Assembly: GCF_003382365.1 (NCBI RefSeq)
Contig: NZ_QTSU01000002.1
Span: 558,001-622,000, forward strand
Length of the DNA: 64,000 nucleotides
Direction: 5' to 3'
Source: Lysobacter silvisoli
GTDB lineage: Bacteria; Pseudomonadota; Gammaproteobacteria; Xanthomonadales; Xanthomonadaceae
Each line of letters starts with the position of its first letter. Position 1 is the first letter of the stretch. Below are positions 16,224 through 23,923 of this stretch, piece after piece. The position numbers and the translations under genes were made by a program. The notes below the pieces were generated by a model. That model had not been told where the DNA came from. It made no database searches and was given only the letters and a program-made list of their open reading frames with translations.

Positions 16224-17165
16224 ATGCTGAGCATCGGTTTCGTGCTGCCGGCGCAGTTCCAAATCATGGGCCTGGCCGCGGCGTCGGCGTTCGAGCTGGC
16301 CAACGTCAGCACCGCCGAGCCGCGCTACGACATCCGCTTCCTGTCCGAACACGGCGGCGCGGTTCCCAACTCGTTCGGCGTCCCGGTGCAGACCCGCGCC
16401 CTGGCGCGACAGAAGCTCGACACCTTGATCGTGACCGGCCTGCTGAAGCCGGCGCCCATGGGCCCGGGCCTGATCAAGCCGTTGCGCAGGCTGGCGTCGG
16501 CGAGCCGCCGCACCGCCTCGGTCTGCACCGGCGCCTTCGTCCTGGGCGAGGCCGGCCTGTTGGACGGCCGTCGCGTCACCACGCATTGGATGTACGCGCG
16601 CGATTTGCAGCGGCAGTTCGCCCGCGCCCGCGTCGAGGACGACCGCATCTACATCATCGACGGCCCGATCTGGACGTCGGCGGGCATGACCGCCGGCATC
16701 GACCTCGCGCTGGGCATGATCGAGAAGGACTTTGGCGCCGACCTCGCACGCACGGTGGCGCAGAAACTGGTGGTCTATCACCGCCGCGCCGGCGGCCAGT
16801 CCCAGCATTCGGCGCTGCTGGCGCTGGACGCCAAGTCCGACCGCATCCAGAGCGCTCTGGCCTACGCGCGCCAGAACCTCGGCGCGCCCTTGTCGGTGGA
16901 GGAACTGGCCGCGGCCGCGCACCTGAGCCCGCGCCAGTTCAGCCGCGCCTTCCGCAGCGAAACCGGGCAGTCGCCGGCCAAGGCGGTGGAACAACTGCGC
17001 GTCGAGGCGGCCCGCATGCTGGTCGAGCAGAGCCGTCACAGCATCGACGAAATCGCCATCCAAACCGGCTTCGCCGACCCGGAGCGCATGCGCCGCGCGT
17101 TTGTGCGCAGCTTCGGCCAGCCGCCGCAGTTCCTGCGGCGCAACGCGCGGCTGACCGCGGCGTGA
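16224..17165 (+). CDS. GlxA/FtrA-type AraC-family regulator with DJ-1/PfpI domain
   Basis: This 313-residue protein has an N-terminal DJ-1/PfpI-like (class I glutamine amidotransferase-like) domain at about 1-185, with the nucleophile-elbow region TASVCTGAFVLGEAGLL. A linker follows, then a C-terminal AraC double helix-turn-helix at about 210-308 (SVEELAAAAHLSPRQFSRAF and IDEIAIQTGFADPERMRRAF). Such proteins are transcriptional regulators, often of the divergent gene. Here that is the SDR at 15317. AGGAG lies nine bases before the ATG at 16224. Confidence 0.87.
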   Translation: MLSIGFVLPAQFQIMGLAAASAFELANVSTAEPRYDIRFLSEHGGAVPNSFGVPVQTRALARQKLDTLIVTGLLKPAPMGPGLIKPLRRLASASRRTASVCTGAFVLGEAGLLDGRRVTTHWMYARDLQRQFARARVEDDRIYIIDGPIWTSAGMTAGIDLALGMIEKDFGADLARTVAQKLVVYHRRAGGQSQHSALLALDAKSDRIQSALAYARQNLGAPLSVEELAAAAHLSPRQFSRAFRSETGQSPAKAVEQLRVEAARMLVEQSRHSIDEIAIQTGFADPERMRRAFVRSFGQPPQFLRRNARLTAA

Positions 17166-17180
17166 GCGGGACCGGCCTGG

Positions 17181-18029
17181 CTACTGAAAGGCCAGCGTAA
17201 GCACGCGCAGCGCTTCGCGCGTCCGCCGGTCGCTGAGCTTGCTGTAGAGCATCACGTCCTGCGCGCGTATCGGCGGTAGCGACAGGAGCCCGCTGACATC
17301 GACCGTGCCCGCAGGCGCCGCACGCCGCGCCAGCACCGCCACCGCAAGGCCCGCGGCGGCGGCCGCCCCCAGAATCGCGGCGCCCTTGCCCACGAATACC
17401 TCATCCCAGGCGATGCCGGCACGTTCCAGCGCGCGCACCGCCTCGGCGCGGACCCGGCAGGACTCGCCCTGTGTCGCCAACGGCAGGGGCTGGCCGGCTC
17501 TGGGCGCCCAATCGGCCGCAGCGAACCACGAGAAAGATTCCGCGCCCACCGCCTTGCCCCGCTTGCCGCGGTCCTCGGGGCGCAACACCAGCACCGCATC
17601 GAGCTCGCCATCGTCCAGGCCGCGCATGAGCTCGCCGGTACCGCCTATGCGCATCTCCACCCGCAGATTCGGATCGTGGTCGCGCAGTCGCCGCAGCAGC
17701 AAGGGCAGCTCGGAGCCGACCAATTGCTGATTGATGCCGATCGCCAGCCGCCGTTGCTCCGTCTCGAAGGCGGCCGCTGCGCGATCGTGGGACGAGACCA
17801 GTTCGCGCGCCACGCCGAGAAACGCCAAGCCCTCGGCCGACAGGCGCACATGCCGCGGCGTGCGCTCCAGCAGTCGGCGGCCGAGCTGCGTCTCCAGGCG
17901 CTGCAGCTTCAGACTCACCGCGGACTGCGTGGTGCCCAGCACGTCGGCGGTGCGGGTGAAGCTCTGCAGCTCCGCCGCCAGCAGGAACGCCCGGACCGCG
18001 TCGACGTCCATGGCCTTCATCTGATTCAT
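17181..18029 (-). CDS. LysR-family transcriptional regulator
   Basis: This 282-residue LysR protein has an N-terminal winged helix (FTRTADVLGTTQSAVSLKLQ) and a substrate-binding domain that is shorter than average. It faces away from the lipocalin-like gene at 18128. The 98-base divergent spacer is strikingly A/T-rich for this window and should hold the LysR operator and both promoters. Control of 18128-18622 is therefore the simplest expectation. Confidence 0.85.
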   Translation of the reverse strand: MNQMKAMDVDAVRAFLLAAELQSFTRTADVLGTTQSAVSLKLQRLETQLGRRLLERTPRHVRLSAEGLAFLGVARELVSSHDRAAAAFETEQRRLAIGINQQLVGSELPLLLRRLRDHDPNLRVEMRIGGTGELMRGLDDGELDAVLVLRPEDRGKRGKAVGAESFSWFAAADWAPRAGQPLPLATQGESCRVRAEAVRALERAGIAWDEVFVGKGAAILGAAAAAGLAVAVLARRAAPAGTVDVSGLLSLPPIRAQDVMLYSKLSDRRTREALRVLTLAFQ

Positions 18030-18127
18030 TCGCTTTTGAAATGACAGATATATTTTTAGATCAGTTTTTCTTATCTATCAACCGGCCTAGGATCGGCACC
18101 GCTCCCGACCCATAAGGACACACCGCG

Positions 18128-18622
18128 ATGAAGACACTGACCGGCGCCCTGGTCGCCATGCTTGCGGGGTTCGCCGCGCGCGACGCGCGAGTGCCCGTGC
18201 ATGCATTCCCGCTGCAAGGCACCTGGACCCTGGTCGCCGCCGACCAGATCCTGCCGGACGGCGAAACGGCGCGGGATTACGGCGCAAACCCGAAGGGCAG
18301 GTTGATCGTCGATGCGCGGGGGCGCTATTCGCTGCAGATATTCAAGTCCGAGCGCCTGCCCTTCGCCAGCCACAGCAAGGCCGATGGCAGCGCCGACGAA
18401 TTCAGATCGGCGGTCCTGGGCAGCAGCACCCACTACGGCACGATCTCGATCGACGAACGTGCGGGAATGCTGGTGTTCTCGATCGAGGGCGCGTCCTTCC
18501 CCAACTGGGAAGGCACCACGCAAAGGCGCCGTTACGAACTGGACGGCGGCACCCTGCGCTACCAGGTGCCGCCGCGGGCCGGCGGCAGCGTGCCGATTTC
18601 GGTGTGGCGGCGGGTCGAATGA
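18128..18622 (+). CDS. Lipocalin-like domain protein
   Basis: This 164-residue protein has a short hydrophobic N-terminus followed by the pattern LQGTWTLVAADQILPDG and ANPKGRLIVDARGRYSLQIF, typical of the lipocalin-like family. Many family members are small ligand-binding barrels. The N-terminus (MKTLTGALVAMLAGFAAR) may be a weak signal peptide. It is divergent from the LysR gene at 17181, which probably regulates it. The ligand is unknown. Confidence 0.75.
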   Translation: MKTLTGALVAMLAGFAARDARVPVHAFPLQGTWTLVAADQILPDGETARDYGANPKGRLIVDARGRYSLQIFKSERLPFASHSKADGSADEFRSAVLGSSTHYGTISIDERAGMLVFSIEGASFPNWEGTTQRRRYELDGGTLRYQVPPRAGGSVPISVWRRVE

Positions 18623-18679
18623 CGCGGGCGCGGGTGCCGCGCGCCGCGCTGCGTCGGCGTGGCGATCGGCACCGGGGCG

Positions 18680-19513
18680 CTAGGCGCCCGGCGGCGCGAC
18701 TGCGGTGGCATCACCTGCAATCGTCTTCTCGATCCAATCCCGGTAATGCTCCACCCGCACCCCGTAGTTCGTCTGCCCGTACTTGCCCGGCCAGGTGTCC
18801 ACCGGATTGCCCTGCACGCGCTTCCATGCGGTGATCCCGGCGACCTGCCATTCGTCGCCGACGGCGACCAGGATCGGTCCGCCGCTGTCGCCGTTGCCGG
18901 AGGAGGCTTCCAGCGGCAGGGCGGCCGGCGGCGCGTCGAAGGTGTATCCGATCCAGCGGCCGTCGGAACTGCTGATCTGGTTGTAGCCCTGGCGCAGGTC
19001 GGTCCGATTGGGGCCGTGCGGATGGTGGCCTTCCGATCCCTTGCCGGTGGCGCCGCGGCCCATGAGGCGAACGACCTTGCCCAGCGCCGATCCGCGGTAG
19101 ATCCGTGCGGGCGCTACGTCGCGCACCGGCTCGGTCAACTCGATCAGGGCGATATCGTCGGAAGCGGTCATGAATTCCAGGAAGGCCGCCCAGTCGCCCG
19201 ACTTGATCGCCGCGTCGATCAGGTCTTGAGGCGGCTTCCGGTAGCCGGGATGGACGACGATGCGGTTTACGGCATACGGCGTGCCGCCGACGACCACGAC
19301 ATCGACGGCCTTCTGCCAGCCGACGGCGTGGGCGGCGGTCAGGACCCAGCGCGGCGCGATGAGGACGCCATGGCCTTCGCCGGGTACGTCGGCCAGGGCC
19401 GGGAATTCGGAGATCGCCATGCGATGCCGCCGGTCGGGTACGTCGTCGCGAATGACGACGGCGCCGGCGGCGAACGAGGTTAAAAGCAGTAGCGGAAAGA
19501 CGGCGCGACGCAT
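18680..19513 (-). CDS. Secreted trypsin-like (S1) serine protease
   Basis: This 277-residue protein has a signal peptide (MRRAVFPLLLLTSFAAGA) and a chymotrypsin-fold protease domain with the complete triad: His62 in LTAAH, Asp120 in SDDIAL and Ser210 in GNGDSGGP. It has no long pro-region like that of lytic alpha-lytic-type proteases, so autoactivation, if any, is by a short propeptide. It is likely exported and degradative. The start at 19513 opens the signal peptide. It lies downstream of the terminator at 19543-19569 and so has its own promoter. Confidence 0.85.
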   Translation of the reverse strand: MRRAVFPLLLLTSFAAGAVVIRDDVPDRRHRMAISEFPALADVPGEGHGVLIAPRWVLTAAHAVGWQKAVDVVVVGGTPYAVNRIVVHPGYRKPPQDLIDAAIKSGDWAAFLEFMTASDDIALIELTEPVRDVAPARIYRGSALGKVVRLMGRGATGKGSEGHHPHGPNRTDLRQGYNQISSSDGRWIGYTFDAPPAALPLEASSGNGDSGGPILVAVGDEWQVAGITAWKRVQGNPVDTWPGKYGQTNYGVRVEHYRDWIEKTIAGDATAVAPPGA

Positions 19514-19542
19514 CAAGGCAACCCCGGAGAGACGATCTGTCG

Positions 19543-19569
19543 AAAAAGACCGGGGCTCCGCAGAGCCCC
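19543..19569 (-). terminator. Intrinsic terminator after the SRPBCC gene
   Basis: The stem GGGGCTC/GAGCCCC (19552-19558 and 19563-19569) with a four-base loop is followed, on the minus strand, by a short gap and five Ts (19547-19543). It would end the ArsR-SRPBCC transcript before the protease gene. It is almost the same sequence as the terminator at 22961-22987. Confidence 0.7.
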
Positions 19570-19648
19570 ATTCGAGTATCGGTAATTCTCGGGCACCAGG
19601 CCAGCGGCGCCGAGGCATTTCACGCCCGTCGGTCCGCCGCGGACCGGA

Positions 19649-20146
19649 TCAAGCCGCGGCCAGTTCGACCAGCAGCCCGTCGAGCTGCGCAAACGTCTCG
19701 TGCATCGCGTCCTGCGCGCCGGTGCCGGCCTCGTCCAACGCTTGCTTGGTCGGATACCGTTCGGTCAGCACCAGCAGCGTCTTGCCGTCGCGCTCTTCGA
19801 AGGTCACGGTGGTGATCGATCCCACTTCGCCGCCTTCCTCGTTCGTCCATACGATGCGCTCGTTGGGCACCACCTCCAGGTACTTGCCGAAGAACGCCAT
19901 CGCGTGAGCGGGATCGTCGCCGAACACCAGGCGGTATTCGCCGCCGGTGCGCACGTCCAGGTCGCACGAACGCAGCGTCATGCCCAGGGAGCGCGGCACC
20001 CACCAGCGCCGGAACAGCTCGGGCCGGACCCAGGCTTCGAACACCAGCCGCGCGGGCGCGTCGAAGGTTCGCGTGACCATGACCTCGCGCTCCGACGTCT
20101 TCCGCACTGTCGTGCGCTGGGATTCGACCTCATTTCTTGCGACCAC
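19649..20146 (-). CDS. SRPBCC (AHSA1/CalC-like) domain protein
   Basis: This 165-residue protein has the START/Bet v1-like fold signature of the AHSA1 group: VTRTFDAPARLVFEAWVRPE, the RRWWVP segment and a C-terminal helix. These bind hydrophobic ligands, and many are encoded directly after an ArsR repressor, as here: the repressor gene overlaps this start by 17 bases. Function is inferred only at the family level. Expression is probably controlled by that ArsR protein through the palindrome at 20477-20496. Confidence 0.83.
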   Translation of the reverse strand: MVARNEVESQRTTVRKTSEREVMVTRTFDAPARLVFEAWVRPELFRRWWVPRSLGMTLRSCDLDVRTGGEYRLVFGDDPAHAMAFFGKYLEVVPNERIVWTNEEGGEVGSITTVTFEERDGKTLLVLTERYPTKQALDEAGTGAQDAMHETFAQLDGLLVELAAA

Positions 20147-20486
20147 GAGCCTTCTCCTGTTGTTTGAGTTCGGCGATGACGCCGTCCAGCGCGTCGAAGC
20201 GCGCGTCCCACACTTGGCGATAACGCGAGATCCACGCCAGCTCTTCCTCGAGACGGCACGAGCCGATGCGGCAGGTACGCACGCGGCCGACCTTCTCGGT
20301 GGTCACCAGGCCGGCCTGCTCCAGCACCCCGACATGCTTCTTCATGCCCGTCAGGGTCATTCCGAACTTGTCGGCCAGATCGGTGATGGAGGCTTCCGCA
20401 GCCCCCAGGTGCTCCAGCACGCCGCGCCGGGTGACGTCGGAGAGGGCGGAGAAGGTCGCGTCGAGCCGAGCTTGATAGTGAACCAT
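20130..20486 (-). CDS. ArsR-family repressor
   Basis: This 118-residue winged-helix protein (LDATFSALSDVTRRGVLEHL, then TLTGMKKHVGVLEQAGLVTT as the recognition region) is of the ArsR subgroup that precedes SRPBCC genes. It lacks an obvious cysteine metal site of the ArsR/SmtB kind (one CRIGSC segment near 78-83 might bind a thiol ligand). The start at 20486 lies inside a 20-bp perfect palindrome, a strong sign of autorepression. The open frame upstream to 20669 crosses the palindrome and is unlikely to be translated. Its 3' end overlaps the SRPBCC gene. Confidence 0.85.
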   Translation of the reverse strand: MVHYQARLDATFSALSDVTRRGVLEHLGAAEASITDLADKFGMTLTGMKKHVGVLEQAGLVTTEKVGRVRTCRIGSCRLEEELAWISRYRQVWDARFDALDGVIAELKQQEKARGRKK

Positions 20487-20496
20487 ATGGTTCACT
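20477..20496 (-). promoter_or_regulatory. 20-bp palindromic operator over the arsR start codon
   Basis: AGTGAACCATATGGTTCACT is perfectly self-complementary, and its centre is the CATATG that contains the ATG of the repressor gene. A repressor bound here would block both transcription start and translation initiation. The size and symmetry suit a winged-helix dimer. Confidence 0.7.
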
Positions 20497-20667
20497 GTAA
20501 GACGCGCGCTGGCGGTTTGCAAGCCGCGATCGCCCCCCCCTCGACGACCGGCGACGGGCGGTCGCCGAACGGCAGCGCAGCCGCCCCGCGCTCGCCCGGC
20601 CTGCGCCCTGTCCTTCCGGGCACCGACCCGGTAAAAGAACCGGCACGCGTACGCGAAGCCGGAACCC

Positions 20668-21324
20668 ATGATCGACCGCGAGCAACTCCACCGCGACGGA
20701 TACGTACTGCTCCGCGGCGAAATCCCGCTGGATTGGCTACCCGATCTGCGCCGCGCGTTCGACGCGGGCGTACAAGCGTCGGAGCACTGGCCGGTGCCGC
20801 GCGGCCCAGGCTGGCGCCATTCGCTGCTGGACCTGGACCCGATCGTGCAAGCCGTCTGCCGGCGGCCGCGCCTGCTGGCCGCGGTGGGCGCGCTGATCGG
20901 CGAGCGCTACTTCCTGTCCCAGGTGGAGGGCCGCGAGCCCCTGCCAGGGGGCGGCCATCAGGGACTGCACCGCGACCTGTCCGCGCAGCGGCCGGGCGAC
21001 ACCGTCAACGCGCTCGCCTACTTCGACGATTACGGACCCGACAACGGCGCCACCCGCCTGGTGCCCGGCAGCCACCGGCCGACGCCGGACGCTCCAGCGC
21101 CAAGCGCCGACGACGAGTCCCGCAGCCTGCAACTGGCCGGCAGCGCGGGCGACATCCTGGTGTTCGACGCCGACCTGGTTCATGCGGGCAGCATCAATCC
21201 CGGCGACCTGCGCCGCCGCTCCGCACTGATCGGTTACTTCGCCGAATCCAACTATGCGGCGCACCTGAAAACCGCGCGCTTGCGCAGCGTGCGCATGGAC
21301 ACCAGCGAAAGATTCGAACCCTAG
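20668..21324 (+). CDS. Phytanoyl-CoA dioxygenase (PhyH)-family protein
   Basis: This 218-residue Fe(II)/2-oxoglutarate dioxygenase candidate has the iron-binding HxD at H101/D103 (GLHRDLS), the distal histidine at H172 (LVHAGS) and a following arginine (RRRS) for 2-oxoglutarate. GATRLVPGSHRPTPD is characteristic of PhyH proteins. It has no signal peptide and should be cytoplasmic. Neighbours give no hint of the substrate, and the gene seems monocistronic. Confidence 0.82.
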   Translation: MIDREQLHRDGYVLLRGEIPLDWLPDLRRAFDAGVQASEHWPVPRGPGWRHSLLDLDPIVQAVCRRPRLLAAVGALIGERYFLSQVEGREPLPGGGHQGLHRDLSAQRPGDTVNALAYFDDYGPDNGATRLVPGSHRPTPDAPAPSADDESRSLQLAGSAGDILVFDADLVHAGSINPGDLRRRSALIGYFAESNYAAHLKTARLRSVRMDTSERFEP

Positions 21325-21428
21325 GGCGCCAGTGCCGCAAAAAGCGCGCGGGTCTTCGAGCGGCCCACGCTCAACCGACTAAGACTTCGCTGCTGCCCCG
21401 CATACGCAAGGCAGCGCGGACGCGCCGC

Positions 21429-22187
21429 TCAGTGGCGCGCGGAGCGCGCGCGCTTTCCTTTGCGCTGCCCGGTCGAGCGGCTCTGCGCGAAGTCGGGGAA
21501 GGTCTCCGCCAACGACGCCGTGTCCGGCAGGATATAGAAAATCCCCCCGCGCTCGAACGTCGAACTGATGATGCCTTCGTAAAACTCCGGCGAGACGTTG
21601 ATGCAACCGTGAGTGACGCGGTTGTCGTCGGGCTCAGGCGATGCAAGACGTTCGGGACGCTTCTCGGCCGGCACGCCGGTAGCGGTCGGATGAATGGAGA
21701 CCGCGGAGTCGTAGTCCACCCACAGCACACGTCCGGCGTCGATCGACGGGCCGAAACCGCCCACGAAGCGCCCCGCGGGCGTCGTGCGGTCCCGGCCCGG
21801 AATCTCGCGCAGCGCCAGACCCGCGATGCCGGGCGCCGTGTGGTCGCCGGTCGCCGAGCCGAACAGCCCGGGCGCCGCGCCGCGCAGTCGGCCATCGCCG
21901 CCGAACACCAGGATCTGCGCGGCGGCCTTGTCCATGATCGCGAACGGATAGCCGTGGTTGTCCTTGCTCGCGACCACCCAACCGGCGAACTCGATCACCG
22001 TATCGGACACGTCCTGGCCCGGCGGAAGCTGATCGGCGGCGTCCACCGTTTGCGCGGCGGCTTCCTTGGCAGGGGCATCCTTGGCATTGGCCACGCCGAT
22101 GCTCGCCAAGGCCAGCGCGCATACCAGCGCGCCACGAGCGACCCGGATCGCAGGATGTAGGCAGATGCGAATAGGAAGGCTCCTCAT
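21429..22187 (-). CDS. Exported L,D-transpeptidase (YkuD domain)
   Basis: This 252-residue protein has an N-terminal signal peptide (ends near GVANA, residue 35). The C-terminal half carries the YkuD catalytic centre THGCINV with C195, preceded by SIHP (H166). Enzymes of this fold form 3-3 crosslinks in peptidoglycan or attach lipoproteins to it. The gene lies directly downstream of an Lpp-like lipoprotein gene on the same strand, which favours a tethering role, although a terminator-like hairpin (22203-22242) separates the two. The protein ends in a basic tail (QRKGKRARSARH). Confidence 0.85.
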   Translation of the reverse strand: MRSLPIRICLHPAIRVARGALVCALALASIGVANAKDAPAKEAAAQTVDAADQLPPGQDVSDTVIEFAGWVVASKDNHGYPFAIMDKAAAQILVFGGDGRLRGAAPGLFGSATGDHTAPGIAGLALREIPGRDRTTPAGRFVGGFGPSIDAGRVLWVDYDSAVSIHPTATGVPAEKRPERLASPEPDDNRVTHGCINVSPEFYEGIISSTFERGGIFYILPDTASLAETFPDFAQSRSTGQRKGKRARSARH

Positions 22188-22202
22188 TACCAAGATCTCA
22201 TC

Positions 22203-22242
22203 AAACAAAGGAAACCGGCGGCCAGCAGGGCCACCGGTTTCC
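22203..22242 (-). terminator. Terminator between the Lpp-like and L,D-transpeptidase genes
   Basis: Arms 22210-22223 and 22229-22242 pair almost completely (GGAAACCGG, one mismatch, then GGCC), with a five-base loop. In the minus direction TTTGTTTG follows. The hairpin probably ends most transcription of the abundant lipoprotein and leaves read-through for the enzyme gene. Confidence 0.65.
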
Positions 22243-22270
22243 GGGTTCACAGCATTGCTTGCAAGCGCGA

Positions 22271-22537
22271 TTAGCCGCGCGGCGAGCGACGGGGCGCGCG
22301 TTCGAGCTGCTGCACGCGGCCTTCGATCTGATCCAGGCGCTGGTTGGCCTGCTGCGCGGATTGATTGGCCGATTCGGCGCTCTGGGCCGCACCCTGCACC
22401 TTCGCATCGAGCTGATCGAGGCGAGAGTTGATCCCCGCGAACTCTTCCTTGTAGGTGGCGCAGGCGCCCAGGCCCAAGGTAGCGACGAGCGCCACACCGA
22501 TCATGCGCGCCGTCTTCAGATGTTGCTTGGTCAGCAT
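22271..22537 (-). CDS. Lpp/OprI-like alanine-zipper outer-membrane lipoprotein
   Basis: This 88-residue protein has a signal peptide with lipobox LGAC and a mature chain of about 60 residues formed almost entirely by a heptad-repeat helix (INSRLDQLDAKVQGAAQSA and onward), as in Braun's lipoprotein and OprI. AAGGAG seven bases upstream fixes the start at 22537. Unlike E. coli Lpp it does not end in lysine but in RRSPRG, so the usual covalent link to peptidoglycan through a terminal lysine is not possible in the standard way. The L,D-transpeptidase gene follows downstream. Confidence 0.78.
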   Translation of the reverse strand: MLTKQHLKTARMIGVALVATLGLGACATYKEEFAGINSRLDQLDAKVQGAAQSAESANQSAQQANQRLDQIEGRVQQLERAPRRSPRG

Positions 22538-22564
22538 TCCAATCTCCTTCGTCATGGAGCTCGG

Positions 22565-22591
22565 AATATAGCGAGCTTTTCGCCGAAGCAA
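22565..22591 (-). promoter_or_regulatory. Possible promoter of the Lpp-like gene
   Basis: On the minus strand TTGCTT (22591-22586) and TATATT (22570-22565) are separated by 15 bases, shorter than ideal. They would place the transcript start about 20 bases before the ATG at 22537. This is a weak call, made because a lipoprotein of this kind needs a strong promoter and the sequence is locally A/T-rich. Confidence 0.35.
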
Positions 22592-22960
22592 TGACCTTGC
22601 CTTCAGCTGAGGTTGGCGTACGTATATGGTTCGTGAAGATGTGGAAATGCACGATTTGTGACTTGCATCGTGCTGCTTTCCAGCGGGATTCGCCGTAGTT
22701 GATCGACGATCACAAACTTGCCCTTGGCTCGCGCTCGCTATCGAGGGCGAACAGCGAACGTCAAGAGGCGCGCCATTTTCGCGCCAACCGACCGTGAGAC
22801 CCCTAGCCGCCCCTATTCAGCAATGCCACGGCCGCCTACGCAAGCACCGACGAGCCTGCTGGACGAGCACGAGATCTTCGACCCGGCTTGCCCCGGCTTG
22901 GGCTCCGGTCGACGCCGGAGCCGCTCGATATCCGCACTGCAAGGAAACGACCCGGCACAA
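22592..22960. other. Intergenic region without a recognised gene
   Basis: This lies between the lpp-like promoter region and the nrdJb terminator. Frames crossing it lack starts, ribosome binding sites and family resemblance. Its first 100 bases are less G+C-rich and may carry regulatory sites for the lipoprotein gene. Nothing further was identified. Confidence 0.5.
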
Positions 22961-22987
22961 ACAAAATGGGGCTCCGCGGAGCCCCAT
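22961..22987 (-). terminator. Intrinsic terminator of the nrdJb transcript
   Basis: A perfect 22-bp palindrome (22966-22987, core GGGGCTCCGCGGAGCCCC) is followed on the minus strand by TTTTGTTTG. It stands 57 bases past the stop of the gene at 23044. It repeats the stem of the terminator at 19543-19569 with one base changed. Confidence 0.75.
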
Positions 22988-23043
22988 CCGGTGTCGATGG
23001 CTACTTGTTGCACTCGTCTAGCGAGTCATGCCCACATCCCCGC

Positions 23044-23820
23044 TCACCCGCACTTGCTGTAACCGCAGTTCAAGCAAGTCGCGCAGCCGTCCATGATCAC
23101 CAGCGCCTTGGCGCTGCACTTGTGGCACAGCGTGGCCGAGGGCGGGAACGACACGCCTTCGCCGGTGACTTCGATGGTTTCGGCGGCGCCGGCGGCGCTG
23201 GATTCGGCGACGGCGTGGCTTACGTCAGAGTTTTTTTTTGAACGGTCTTCGTAGGCGCGGCGCTTTTCGGCGATGAGGGCGCGCTGGGCGTCGCTCATTT
23301 CCGGGTCGTGCAGCAGGCCGATCGACTTGAGGTGGTCTTCGACGATGGCGCCCAGTTCGGCCACCAGCGAGGGCATGTAGACGCCGCCGGCCTTGAAGTA
23401 GCCGCCGCGCGGGTCGAACACGGCCTTCATTTCGTCGACCAGGAAGGTGACGTCGCCGCCCTTGCGGAACACGGCGGACATGATGCGGGTCAGGGCCACG
23501 ATCCACTGGAAGTGGTCCATGTTCTTCGAGTTGATGAAGATCTCGAAGGGACGGCGCAGTTCGTGCTCGGTGCCGGCGTTGAGGACGATGTCGTTGATCG
23601 TCACGTACAGCGCGTGCTCGAACAGCGGCGACTTGATCTTGTAGGTGGAGCCGACCAGGATCTCGGGGCGCTCGATGCGCTCGTGCATCTGGATGACGTC
23701 GGCGCTGGGCAGTTCCTCGACCTTGCGCGCGGCGACCTCGGCCTTGGCCGATTCCTTCGCCTTGTCTTCCGGGGTGACGACGCTGTAGCCCTTGATTTTC
23801 TTTTCGATCTTGACGGCCAT
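23044..23820 (-). CDS. nrdJb: NrdJb: C-terminal part of B12-dependent ribonucleotide reductase
   Basis: This 258-residue protein corresponds to the C-terminal portion of class II reductases in species where the enzyme is split (as NrdJa/NrdJb in Pseudomonas aeruginosa). It contains a TSCPD-like region (about 50-170) and a C-terminal cysteine-rich tail with CHKCSAK and CATCLNCGYSKCG, which should bind zinc and shuttle electrons to the active site of NrdJa. The catalytic subunit is encoded upstream on the same strand (24729-26882), with a histone-like gene between. A terminator follows at 22961. Confidence 0.85.
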   Translation of the reverse strand: MAVKIEKKIKGYSVVTPEDKAKESAKAEVAARKVEELPSADVIQMHERIERPEILVGSTYKIKSPLFEHALYVTINDIVLNAGTEHELRRPFEIFINSKNMDHFQWIVALTRIMSAVFRKGGDVTFLVDEMKAVFDPRGGYFKAGGVYMPSLVAELGAIVEDHLKSIGLLHDPEMSDAQRALIAEKRRAYEDRSKKNSDVSHAVAESSAAGAAETIEVTGEGVSFPPSATLCHKCSAKALVIMDGCATCLNCGYSKCG

Positions 23821-23884
23821 CGGCCAGCTCCTGCTTGCGTGTCGCTAGTTCTAGTTCTGGTGTGGGCGCGGGGCCCGGTTCCCG

Positions 23885-23909
23885 CCCCTCTCCCGCGTGC
23901 GGGAGAGGG
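23885..23909. repeat. Short intergenic palindromic repeat (CTCTCCCGC type)
   Basis: A 25-base near-perfect palindrome built on CTCTCCCGC/GCGGGAGAG sits between nrdJb and the histone-like gene. Related copies occur at 46681-46705, 46731-46752, 53013-53038 and 53066-53090. It has no T-run. Confidence 0.7.
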
Positions 23910-23923
23910 TGGGGAGCTACGGC

